Shown here piece after piece: positions 44,780-55,765 of a stretch of DNA of 64,000 bases. The first letter of the stretch is position 1; each line of letters begins with the position of its first letter. Source of the stretch: Sphaerolaimus hirsutus (Eukaryota; Nematoda; Chromadorea; Monhysterida; Sphaerolaimidae); the NCBI GenBank assembly GCA_964036195.1, contig OZ038451.1:17880747-17944746 (forward strand), given 5' to 3'. A model generated the notes under the pieces. The model was not told the DNA's origin, made no database searches, and saw nothing but the letters and a program-made list of their open reading frames with translations. A program made the position numbers and the translations under genes.

Positions 44780-46030
44780 TTTCGCGTGACAAGGAGATGC
44801 TAATAAATAAAAAAGTTTTTTTTAAATTATTTCATTTTTCAAACTTTTTAATTTTAGATGTTTATTTTTTTAAAGTTATTGAATTTTTAAATTTGAAAAT
44901 AATTTATTTTGTTTTTTTTTAAATTTAATGAACGCAAAATTTTTTTAAACTTGTTTATCTTAAATTTTGTTTAAAATTTTCAAATTTAAAAATCATTATT
45001 ATTACTTTATATATATTTTTTTTAAATTATTATTTTTTGTTATACTCATGCTTTTATATTTGTTTCTTTGTTTTAACATATTTTTATTAAAAAATAAACA
45101 CAAAAAAATTTTTATATATTTTTAATAAAATGTTTTTTTTGAAAATGTGTTTAATTTTTTTTATAAAAAAATGTGTTGATTTTTTGTTTGAAAATTAAAA
45201 TGAATAAATAATTTTTTAAATTATATTTGAGCTTTTTATCATTTTAAATTATTTGCTTTTTAATTTTATTCCTATCTACTTTATTCTTATAATTTAATTT
45301 ATATTAAAATCAAAATAAATTTTTTTTATTTATTTAAATTAAATTTTTGTAATATTTTTTTTATTTTGGTTAGTTTCTACTATTTTTATTTTAGTTTAAA
45401 TTGAATTATATTAAAGAAAATTGAAAAAAATTTGCTGATTTTTTTGGTTGAAAATTAATACACTTAAATAATTTTTTTAAATTATATTCAAGTTATTATC
45501 ATTTTGAATTATTTGCTTTTTAATTTTATTCTTATCTACTTAATTATTTCAATTCAATTTATATTAAAATAATAAATGAATTATTTTTATTTTTACATTT
45601 AACTTTTATAATTTTTTATTATTTCGGTTTTCATTTTAGTTAAATTTTAATTGTATTGTATTAAAAAAATTTAAAACAATTTCTTGATTTTTTTTTGTTT
45701 GAAAATTAGAATAAATAAATAAGTTTTTAAAATTATATTTTAGCTTTTATCATTTTAAATTATCTTTTTAATTTTTTTCTTATCTTCTCTTTTAAAATTT
45801 AATTTACATAAAAATCCAAATAAATGAATTATTTTTATATTTAAATTGAATTTTTGTAATATTTTTTTTGGTTATTTTTTATTATTTTGATTTAAGTTTA
45901 AATTCAATTTTTATAAATTTTTTATAATCAAAAAATTTTTACACATTGATTTTATTTTACTTAAATTATTTTTTATCATTTTTGTTTAAATTTTACTTTA
46001 TACTCTAGTCACTAGTGTATAATAAAAAAT
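44780..46030. repeat. Extremely AT-rich core with roughly 255-bp tandem units
   Basis: Almost pure A/T for 1.2 kb. From about 45200 a unit containing TTATCATTTTAAATTATTTG, TTTTTAATTTTATT and TTATCTACTT recurs near 45205, 45465 and 45718, so at least three diverged copies. Sits inside the 43163-47589 element. Confidence 0.7.
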
Positions 46031-46104
46031 TTGGAAATGGTATTCATCTTCCACTTACATTTTCCGATAATTACAATAGCTTTCACATCATGTATTTACT
46101 CAAC

Positions 46105-46551
46105 CAGGGATGTATCCAGGATTTTTGAGCGGGGGGGGGGGGGGGCTGCTTGTTTACGGAGGCCGGCGAGGGGGGGGGGGGGGCTCAGCCCCCCCCCCCT
46201 AAAATTATACCTACATAGTGGTGAAATGGCGCCATGGCGCTGGCGCCTTTAGTAGGCGCCACGCCATGGCGCCATTGGCGTTGGTGTCAGCGCCATGGAA
46301 CGCTGTATATGTATGTAAATATACATACAAAACAGCAAAAACACAACATTGAATGTATTTACAACGATTTGCGGTCACATGAAGCAAATCGAATGATAAT
46401 ATACCTTATGTCTGGTGAAGAATGCGCGCTTGCGCGCAAAATTTTTTACGCTGACGTTGAAAAAGTCGGAATTTTCCGGTCACTTTCTGGTCTCGCCCCG
46501 GGAGGGGGAGGGGGCTGCAGCCCCCCCCGCCCCCCCCTGGATACGGCCCTG
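46105..46551. mobile_element. hAT-like element, CAGGGATGTATCC family
   Basis: Perfect duplication TACTCAAC at 46097-46104 and 46552-46559. Ends CAGGGATGTATCCAGG and CCTGGATACGGCCCTG; GGCGCCATGGCGC repeats and the GCGCGCTTGCGCGCAAAA box inside. Sister of 14699-15129. Confidence 0.93.
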
Positions 46552-46694
46552 TACTCAACATTTTCCATATTCATAGTCAAAGTTGTGGTATTATGGACCA
46601 CACACCACACATTTGTGGTTTTCTAAATCATGACATCATTGTTGATATTAATAATGGATATCCTAGTGGGCCCGTGGCCACCAAAAAGAAGTAT

Positions 46695-47203
46695 ATCCCA
46701 TTAAAAATGGCTAAAGCCAACAAAAAGTGGACGCCATATCCAAACATGTATGCCTTTGAATGCAGAAAAGTAATATATATCATAAAAATCTTGCCATTTT
46801 AAGATTGAGCTATCAAAAGAAGTATATCAAGGGTAATTTATACCTTTATTAATGATATAGGTAGGCTATCAACACAGCAAATTTTATCACAAGGATACAA
46901 TTTCACCAAACTTTTGCATGGCAGCGTGAGCTTTTTGTATCTTTCAAATGTGCAGCACATTCACCCAGCTCACGCTGCCATGCAAAAGTTTGGTGAAATT
47001 GTATCCTTGTGATAAAATTTGCTGTGTTGATAGCCTACCTATATCATTAATAAAGGTATAAATTACCCTTGATATACTTCTTTTGATAGCTCAATCTTAA
47101 AATGGCAAGATTTTTATGATATATATTACTTTTCTGCATTCAAAGGCATACATGTTTGGATATGGCGTCCACTTTTTGTTGGCTTTAGCCATTTTTAATG
47201 GGA
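46695..47203. repeat. Long, near-perfect hairpin
   Basis: Arms of about 238 bases (46695-46932 and 46967-47203) with almost no mismatch around a 34-base spacer. From ATCCCATTAAAAATGG through CAGCGTGAGCT and back. No TIR-like end sequence or target duplication seen; it may be the tip of a larger palindrome. Confidence 0.85.
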
Positions 47204-47725
47204 TTGAAAGATAGGTAGCTGGGCAATTTGGGGGGATGACTATCTTCAAAAACGAAATATGTGTCTTCTATTATTATTTTTGCATGTAAAGTTCATCTCA
47301 CCAGCTATTTAAGAGGCAGATCAAGCAACTTTGTTTCGATGGATTTGGGGACCAGGAAAATGTAACAACACTGTGCTGTCCTATAAATGCTTCTGTTACG
47401 ATATACACACTGAAAAAGTGACTTTTATCCTTGGCGCCATTTCGGCGCCCGGCGCCATTGTTTGTGGCGCCCTTTGGCGCCTGGCGCCATTTTTCAGGTG
47501 GCGCCATTTTCTCTGGCGCCCTTTGGCGCCCGGCGCCATTGTTTTGAATGGCGCCTGGCGCCATTTTTCCTGGCGCTTTTCCATCACTAACCATCATCAA
47601 CTTTAAAGTAATTAGTTTTGCGATTTTATTTTACGTTTGAATTTTACGTCGAAACTGTGATCGCAGCTCAAGGGTTATCTTACATCTATTAAGTGGCCTC
47701 CAGTAGGTAGTTGTGCTTCTACATA

Positions 47726-48650
47726 TGTACATGGTCGGGCTGAAAAGTCCCCGGGCAGTGCTCGCCATTCGCGCTAGGGGTAAGCTACGGTCATAACATT
47801 TTAACACGTTTATAAATCAGGTGTTTTGAGTATTCACTCAAAATTTCACCCCTATAGCTCCACCCACTGTGGAACTGTGGGGGTTACAATTTCGGTTATT
47901 TTGTACTGATGTACAAATGGTGCTCTAGCTGAATGCTGCTTTAAGTTGTGATCATGAAAATTTGGCTAGTGTAGGCTACCAGTGTTGGCAATGTGCCAGC
48001 ACCAACCAACATTAGCTATGATATCATAAGTCTAGTTCATATTGTCATTAATGTCACTACTCTCACTACCAAATTCATCATTCTGTGTCTCCTTCTCAAA
48101 AAGTGGTTAATACAGGATGCATTTTGCATGCACACTGCTGTTGAACACAGGTAATGTGTCCATTACAGATTAGTAATGAAACATAGGGAAATTTTAAACA
48201 CATAACCCACTTACTGCACATTTCAAAAAAAACATTCAAATCATTGCATTACAACATGATCTCAGATGATCACCAAAAACATCGATCCATCACAGTTCCC
48301 ACGTTTCTTGCACATCACCCTGATCTGCATATTAATTTTACCTTAAGCAATAATGTGTATGAAAGTGTTGAATGCTATCAGCACATTGCCAACACACTGG
48401 CTTACACTAGCCAAAGTTTCATGATCACAACATAAAGCAGCATTGAGCTAGAGCACCATTTGTACATCAGTACAAAATGACCGAACTTGTAACCCCCACA
48501 GTTCCGCAGTGGGTAGAGCTAGAGGGGTGAAATTTTGGGTGAAAACTCAAAACACCTGATATATTAACGTGTTAAGATTTTATGACCGCAGCTTACCCCT
48601 AGCGCGAATGGCGACCACTGCCCGGGGACTTTTCAGCCGGACCATGTACA
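47726..48650. mobile_element. Palindromic mariner-like element, C only
   Basis: TA flanks with empty TA at 13781-13782 in B. Ends TGTACATGGTCGGGCTG and complement, followed by AAAAGTCCCCGGGCAGT, which resembles mariner terminal repeats (family knowledge). Arms of about 300 bases mirror each other, including GATCATGAAA and GGTGAAATTTTG. No transposase. Confidence 0.88.
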
Positions 48651-48652
48651 TA

Positions 48653-49233
48653 TGATCTGCAAGCTAACTAAACTGCAATCACAATTTGTAAATAAACACG
48701 ATGATTACTGTAGGGGGTTTGGTTCATCGTAACTAGGCAACCATTTTGTCATTGAATCTCTACTGAATTATTTGCATTCTGGTGCAGCGTGTGTATGTGT
48801 TCATTGAAATTTCGGTGTGACGTCAGAGCTTGTCAAATTGTTGATTGAAAACCTTCAAACTATTGTAGATAAATTATATTTGATCATATTTAACTCCGGA
48901 GACCGGAGGTTTTGTCTCACCAATTTTCTGTGCATTTCGTCTGTTGTAGCTCCATGTTCTCACACTGGATTTATTCACTGTTCATACGTTTGCGTATGGT
49001 GGCTGGTGAATGGACACACAGTTTGCATGGATGCAGACATGTTGCAGAATGTTTTACATCCTATTTCGACCTTTATCTATGCTGTAGCGGTATGCAAAAT
49101 ACCTAGATAGTATTCAAATCGGATTTTTTCAAATACCTACCTAAAAGTATTTTGCGTTAGTAGAGTCGTCTGCTGGAAGAAGCGATCTCCCTACACCGTG
49201 TTTCAGCTTTTTAATATTTTACAAAAATATATA
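48653..49233. other. Single-copy sequence, no gene
   Basis: Matches 13783-14306 with small indels; frames differ between copies. GATCTCCC near 49186 is the empty site for the hAT at 14307-15240. Confidence 0.55.
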
Positions 49234-50004
49234 TCGTATTTAGTCGAAATTCCCCCTAGAAATACCCATTATTCTGGAGGTACATCATGTATGTATACTC
49301 GGCGGACATGATGCTCTGCCCTCGCACTGATTTATGTCTCGTGTTGGAAGCGTGCCAATGAATATTAAATCATTTGATTTCCATAAAAAGGTGAAAAAAT
49401 TCATCGATGTGAATATGTTAATGAACAACATTATAACAACAATCAATTTTGTCATCTTTTTATGAAACTCGCACGCGTGACCCATTGTTGGCACACTTCC
49501 AGCGGGAACCACGCGTGCAAGGTGTAAAGTAACCGGAGTATAACGTACATGATGTATATTAATTGATGTCATTTTGCATCACAGCTAGCATTAAAAAAAT
49601 TTCTGTCAGATTTATATTTAAAAAATCTTAGAAAATAGAAGATTATATTAGCTTTATGTATTTTCCACGATTTGCCAGAGATATTTAATTATATTTTCCT
49701 TGTGAGAGATTTTCTGATATTTTTGAAAATATCAGAAAATCTCTCAAATTCTGATATTCATATTTATTTATATTTTTTCAAGATTTGTGAGAGAGATTTA
49801 ATTATATTTTATTCTTGAGAAATTTTCTGAGATTATATTTCATTATATTTTCCAAAAATTGATGATTTAAAAAAAATGATAATCACAGCTACACATAGAC
49901 TGTCACGTTTATTATCAGTTTTAGGCATGTAAAACGCCACTATTTACTACGGCCCATGCCGAAAATTTCTGGCGAAATAATAGCCCCCCCTCAAAATTTC
50001 CACT
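49234..50004. mobile_element. CCGTATTT-family element, right end deleted
   Basis: TA then TCGTATTTAGTCGAAATTCC; interior matches 27220-27420 and 29720-30000 (CTCAGAAAATCTCTC, TTTCTGGCGAAATAATAG). The terminal AAATACGG is missing and it runs directly into a truncated CAGGGGTCTC element, so a deletion removed both junction ends. Confidence 0.75.
49295..49541. mobile_element. Small element, ATACTC ends
   Basis: ATACTCGGCGGACATGATG to TAACCGGAGTAT; flanked by CATCATGTATGT and ACGTACATGATG, which mirror each other. Inverted relative of 32117-32368. Inner GAAGCGTGCCAA repeats. Confidence 0.65.
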
Positions 50005-50328
50005 GTGAAAATTAGTGATTTTGAGCGAAAAATGGGACACAATTCCTCAAAAATCGCTCCAGATAGGTAGAAAGCTGGACGATTTGGGGAGGGGCGGGGT
50101 TTAGGGGATAGTAGCCAAAAAAAATTGTCTCCGGGATAGATAGATAGCTTGCGGATTTAGGGGGGTTCCCCTCAACCGCCCCCCTACTAAACCTCTGTGC
50201 TGAGATTTATATTCCGAATGTAAACATCAAAGTGTATAATGAGCTTTTATGCCATCGTTATTTGTGTTTAATTAGTTAGATGTTATATTTATGATATATG
50301 CCGGTAATTGCGCATGTCGTCTTATTGA
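50005..50328. other. CAGGGGTCTC-family remnant then unique sequence
   Basis: 50005-50200 equals 15460-15650 of B (GATTTTGAGCGAAAAATGG to CTACTAAACCTC). 50201-50328 is single-copy. Confidence 0.65.
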
Positions 50329-50585
50329 CCGTATTTCCTCGAAATACCCCCCTCGAAATACCCCCCCCCCCTCAAAATGGGCACTATGAATTTGTGGTCC
50401 GGGAAATGCATAACAGACGTTCAAAACACTTACTGGGTTACGTTAGAACATCGTTTATACCATCTACATCCTTATATAAGGCTGTAAAAACAAATGGTGG
50501 TTATTGTTGCATTTTTCACGTTTTTCTCTCAAAATTTTCACTCTGAAAAAATAAACCCCCCGGGGGGTAATTCGAGGAAATATGG
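50329..50585. mobile_element. TA-target CCGTATTT-family element, C only
   Basis: CCGTATTTCCTCGAAATACC to TTCGAGGAAATATGG; left flank GA (mutated TA), right flank TA. Empty site in B at TA 15785-15786. Confidence 0.9.
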
Positions 50586-50950
50586 TAGTTCACACTGAAT
50601 TGTCATGAACTTGCCCCACGCACACTAGTTCACTGTTATTTTGCATTGAAAAAACCCCTGAGAAATCTGTGTTTTGAAAATATCAGAAAAATATTACATT
50701 TTTACATATTTTTTTTCCGAGAGAGATTTCCGGTATTTCTTCTAAAGTTGACAAAGGCATAACTCTGATAAATTTGCCTCAAATTTCCCGCAAACAGGTT
50801 TCCAGTTTCGAAAAAGTTTTCGGCATAGGTAAATTAATGTTTAGGGCCACATTACTGCGTCAATTAATGTAGCGGTTACTGTCCCAGTAATTCCAGTGCT
50901 AACATTCAAATATTTACAGTATGTATTTAGGTGAATCTCCAAAGCAAGTA
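50586..50950. other. Single-copy sequence, no gene
   Basis: Matches 15787-16045 plus 18321-18422. Holds the empty hAT site GGCCACAT at 50845-50852. Confidence 0.6.
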
Positions 50951-51325
50951 CCCAAAATCCTCGAATAAGACCCCAGGGGAGTTATTTTTTCGTCAGATGT
51001 TTTTGAGGGGGGACTTATTCAAGGGGGATAGTTATTCGAGGGGAGGAGTTATTTTTTCCTCAGGAAACTTGGACTCAAATCATTGCAGATGTCAACTCAT
51101 GTTATTCAGGTATTCAACAGTACACAACAACAAAAAGATGTGTACACACTGCATACAAATCATGTATTTATCTGCTGTCGCCGCCGTTGGCTGATATTCC
51201 TATGTATTTTGTATTGTATTCTTTTCATACACATGGGGAGTTATTCAGGAGGGGGGAGTTATTTTTTCCTCACCTCGCCAACAGGGGGGAGTTATTCGAG
51301 GGGGGTCTTATTCGAGCATTTGCGG
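50951..51325. mobile_element. TA-target element, TCCTCGAATAAG subgroup, C only
   Basis: TA flanks; CCCAAAATCCTCGAATAAG to CTTATTCGAGCATTTGCGG. GGGGAGTTATT units inside. In B the same few bases host the hAT 18423-19003 instead. A nested relative is 58351-58983. Confidence 0.88.
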
Positions 51326-51517
51326 TATATGTGATATCTAATGGCCGCGTGTGCAGCAGAGTTGTTAAAATAGCGGTATTTTTGGAAAACGTGAAAACAA
51401 ATACCATTTTGGAATCTCGAGTATTTGTAATAAAGCTACATCAATTTTACCTGACAAAACAGAAATTACAAAAATTCTTTGTGCATTTGAATGTGCCTAG
51501 GTATTTTACCTATCTAA

Positions 51518-51652
51518 CCGTAGTGCTTCTAGAAGAACCCCCGGAGTTATGAAAAATAAACCCTCAACGAAATAGCCCCCACCCTCCCTCGATTAACCCC
51601 CTATAAAATTTACATTCGGAAAAAACCCTGGGGGTATTTCGAGGAAATACGG
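51518..51652. mobile_element. Short CCGTATTT-family element
   Basis: CCGTAGTGCTTCTAGAAG to TTTCGAGGAAATACGG then TA. The equivalent in B (19235-19342) has lost its right end to a GGCGCC element. Confidence 0.75.
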
Positions 51653-51654
51653 TA

Positions 51655-53490
51655 GATTGGTAAATTTTAATAAGACGTTAGCTAATCATGACTTTTCATT
51701 AAAACGATTCCATTGACACCTTCCAAAAATGAAAAGTCGAAAAGTTATAAATATCAAAACATTTTAAAAAAATTTCCATCCTTGGTTGCCACACCTCAGC
51801 ATAAGGCCAGACACATAAATAGGTATGATCCACATTCAGGTGTGAGAGTGAACGGTGAGCGGCACAACTGTAACGCCAACGAGTACCCAGGGGCCAGATT
51901 CAATAAAATAGGGCGCCAGGCGCCCTACAAATGGATTAAACATGAAATTGTGATGATAAAGTTTATCATTTCAGCGCTTCACGCATGTCGGGCGCCTTAC
52001 GTTCAAATTGAATTCGGAGCCAGGGAGAGTCCATGTCACATGCATTTTGTAGCACTTTGCGTTGATAACCGGCCCCTTCACGCTTTTTCCTGTGAATTAA
52101 TCGGGCCAGAAATGAGTGCAAGGGTGTCCTGCGTGCGTGTGCTCCGTGCGTATAAACTTGTACAGTGCGAGTAGAAGTAAGTATTTAGATAAAGGTGTGT
52201 GGCCAGGTGTGCAGCAGCGGGCTGTCCTAACTGATGGAGGAAAGAAAATACTCAATAACTCTACCTGCGAATGTATTTTCAGTACAGTCTTGCCAGTTTA
52301 TAGTTTTAATATCCTTCAAAATCGTATACTATCAGTGGTGTGTACACACATAAATATTTATAGGTATAATAAAATACAAAAGCTCGCACAAAGAAATTCA
52401 GCATTTTACTTAGGTAAATACATTTTACCAATTCAAACCACTCTTACTCGGATAATTGCTATATATGCACCATTTTGCAGCCGGAAGTGTTTGGTATGTT
52501 CCGAAAATAACGGCTAAAATATGGCGTCACCTAGTCGCTCTTCGAAACTTTTGAGTGTCAAATTCCGGCTAGGTTATTTAAACACCTTCTTAAATTTAAC
52601 CTGAACGAGCAATGTTACATAATGTAATCATGACTGTAAAGCTTCTTATTACATTGAGTGGGAAGGTGTTATATTTATTTGCAGAGTGTGTTTATTTTTG
52701 GATCAGGAATTGTGATCACTCATTTATTTGTTATTAGCAACCTGATAGTCCATGCTCTCTTTCTTAACTGCGCTGCAATGTCTTTGCTGTTTCTTTTTAC
52801 TTTGTGTTTTTTTGCAGTCAGTTTTCGGTATAATATGTATTTTTAATACCCATGAATAACCTACTAAAAAATAACCCACGATTATTATAACGGTATAACC
52901 TAGTAAAAACTTATGAAAAGCCATATTTATCATATTGTGCCCAGATTTTGCGAATTCGTTGTGGCCTCATTTCGAAAGTTCGCAATGTCTTTTTATTGAC
53001 TCAAAATTTCAGGTTTTTCGGCTTTTTTGAAGCGAGCCTTGACTTGATGTGCCGCTCTTTCAAAACGCACACTATGTATGCTATTGTTTAATTCACCAGT
53101 TGTCTAAATTTTTGTCAGTTGTTACCCTATTTTATTTAGTGGGAACCTATGTGTGTAGCTTTGTCAAATAGGTTTGCACAATTGTTCCGCGCAAATTACC
53201 AGGTGCCTAGAAATGGCCAGAAAAACTGACTATTGTGATAGGCGTGATGAGATAATGGGAGTAATTTCCCAAGAGACATGGGGCACGTGAAAAGTCCTTT
53301 TTTTCATGGTTGTTGCTCAATTAAAAAGGTGTATGCGTGGCCATGATAATGGCACCAAAACTAAAGCGGTGTTTTCGCTGCGATTACAGTTTGACGGAAA
53401 ATTGAACAATGGAAAATTTCCGCAGAAAATTTATTACATGAGAGTGTATGATGATGCAGGTCTCAATTTTCTTTTTTGGAAATTATATTA
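51655..53490. other. Single-copy block, GC-richer first half, no clear gene
   Basis: Matches 19570-20242 and 20696-21811. TAGGTA at 51820-51825 is TA alone in B; TA 52650-52651 is TAGGTA in B. Frames of 133-153 codons at 51713-52174 and 52116-52517 are not preserved in B. Confidence 0.45.
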
Positions 53491-53937
53491 GTCAATAGGT
53501 ACCTTTATGCGACCAAAACACAGCGTAACCGGTCACAGCTGGATTGAATGTTAAAATTGAAAACTGGTTATTTTCCGTCAGGGAACTAATTTTTATTTTA
53601 CGTTTCTGATTGCATGTAATTGCAATCGGTAACATAAAATTCCATGCAATCGTGAACGTGATTAGTGAAAAATTAGTGACCACAATGAGTTTCATATTTC
53701 AAGGAAAAATTTCTGTATTGTTGAGAAAAAGCGGTGGAGTATACATACTACTTGAGAATAGATCACATACGTGCCAAGTTTCAGATAATTTGTGCACGCC
53801 GCTCATGAATATGTTACAGCCATTAAAAAATTCTGTTGTCACTGCGTTGTCGTGCCCACGACTGATCTGCGACAATAGAAAAGTTTTTAAGGTAAATGCC
53901 TACCCAACGATGGACAAAAACACAAAAATCGAACACA
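53491..53937. other. Single-copy sequence, no gene
   Basis: Matches 23273-23710. Ends at the left end of an old CAACGATGG element. Confidence 0.5.
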
Positions 53938-54316
53938 GAGACTTCGTGTGAAAACTGAAATTATTTAAAATGCAATTTAATGAACACGGTTGAATGATTT
54001 GATTTTATTTAAGTTAGAAATTAAATTAATGAAAGTTAAAGTTTGAAAATTTTAAAACTAAAACACATATAGCATACAAAAAGAGTAGGCTGAATGTCGC
54101 CATGTCGCCATTTCAGTTTTCACATCAGTCACGGTGAAAACTAGTGTGTGTAGGGCCATTGAGTTTTACACACATTGTTAAACATTGCTTTTGTTTTACA
54201 CAGAAGCACGGAAACTCAATTTTTTTGAAAAACTCGAAACTCAGATGAGTTTTTTACAGGAGAACACGGAAACACGGAGGCATGGAATCAATCCAGGAAT
54301 TGATTTTCACATGCGT
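53938..54316. repeat. Pieces of two element families
   Basis: 53938-54160 matches the C-only insert 60413-60664 (ACTTCGTGTGAAAACTG to GTGTGTGTAGGGCC). 54175-54290 has GAAACTC/GAGTTTTTTAC ends of the CAATGATGG family. Confidence 0.55.
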
Positions 54317-54867
54317 CAGTGGTCTCCTAGGGGGGGGGGGCTGCCCCCCCCAAATCGGCCAGCTATCTATCTATCCCGGAGGCCGCTCAGCTATCTATCT
54401 ATCCCGGAGGCCGCTCAGCTATCTATCTATCCCGGAGGCCGCTCAGCTATCTATCTATCCCGAGGCAAAATTTTTGGCTACTACCCCCAAAGACCCCCCC
54501 CAAATCGCTCAGCTATCTATCTATCTGGATTGGTTTTTGAGAAATTTTGCCCCATTTTCGCTCAAAATCACCAATTTTCGCACCTTTTTATAGTTTTTCA
54601 CCTTCAAAATCGTGCTTTCCGGCTATATACATGGTTATATACCTATTTTTAGCCATTTTATACCTACTTTTGGCTACTTTAACTGATTCTTAGCGATTTT
54701 TTCCTCTTTCTGCCTTCTTAACCTTGAAAAAGCCTATATATTGTGCCCCCGCCAGCCCCCCCCCCCCCAGCCCACACCCAGAAAATTTTTTCAGCTATCT
54801 ATCCCTCCGGAGGAGCGATTTGCTATCTATCCAGCCCCCGCGAGGGCCAAAATCCTGGAGACCCCTG
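54317..54867. mobile_element. hAT-like element, CAGGGGTCTC family
   Basis: CAGTGGTCTCC to GGAGACCCCTG; duplication ACATGCGT/ACTGGCGT (6 of 8). It has the longest array of the CAGCTATCTATCTATCCCGG unit (four in tandem). Confidence 0.8.
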
Positions 54868-55078
54868 ACTGGCGTTGAGGCCGCGGAAACGGGCCAGCCG
54901 AAAATTTATGTTGCGAAGGGAAAATGCGCGCTTGCGCGCAAAATTTTTTCAAACTGTCAACAAAATGTTCTGAAGTGTTCTGAAAGTGCCATTTCTGGCA
55001 CATTTTTTGGTCCGGCCCGGGAAGGGGGGGGGGGGGCCCGCCCCCCCCCCCCCGCCCCCCCCCGGCTACGTCCTTGGC
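54868..55078. repeat. Right part of a CAGGGATGTATCC-type hAT element
   Basis: Contains AATGCGCGCTTGCGCGCAAA then a long G/C homopolymer block and GGCTACGTCCTTGG in place of GGATACGGCCCTG. No left end. Confidence 0.55.
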
Positions 55079-55765
55079 CAGCGCATTTTTTCCGACTGAT
55101 AATATTTTCATACTTTTCCGTCGCTAATTTGACCAAACGTGACAGAGGCTTGTCTGACAGCTGTTACTCAATTAGTACAATCCTTGTCTTCGAGAGTACG
55201 CAATTCAATTGTCAAACTGATTGGAAATTTGTTCTCATTGTGAAAGCGTGAGATGCTTCAAAAGCGTGAAAGCTATGGCCATATGGGATTGATTTCGCAC
55301 GCTTTGTTTTCCTATAAGTTACCTAGACTAATTTACCACTATGGGTTATGGTCTCTCACGCTTACTATCTACCAGAGTTGTTAGAATTACTGAACTTTTT
55401 TAAAAAGTATATGTAAATGTAAGTATTTTTTTACTCACCAAAAAGTATAGAAAATGTAAAATACTTTTTTTACTTGTACTCACGCGGAAATGTGAGTAAA
55501 ATACTTTTTTCCCCCAGGAAAATGTAAAAGCGGGTACCTTTCCCCTGGAAAACGTAAAAACTACTACTTTTTACATGTGAGAGTGAGTTTTGCACTGGAA
55601 GACGATACTGGATGTCGTTTTTGTAGTGATTATTTAGTCTTTTTTAGGAAAAAAATATATTTCTTCAAAAAAAATTTTTTAGCGACAGAAAATTGTGATC
55701 TTAGCAACAAAAATACATTTTCTCTGTAAGCGTGTACTTTCAAAATGTACGCGTAAAAGTTAGTG

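Larger units (their letters stand above)
43163..47589. mobile_element. Large hAT-like element with GGCGCC ends, TAGTGATGG family, C only
   Basis: Perfect duplication ACCATCAT at 43155-43162 and 47590-47597; contig B has the single site near 13292-13299. Ends TAGTGATTGAATGGCGCC and GGCGCTTTTCCATCACTA, each opening a 160-200 bp array of GGCGCC/CATGGCGC. The 4427 bp hold other elements, a 1.2-kb AT-rich core and a long hairpin, but no transposase. Largest simple insertion in the window. Confidence 0.88.
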
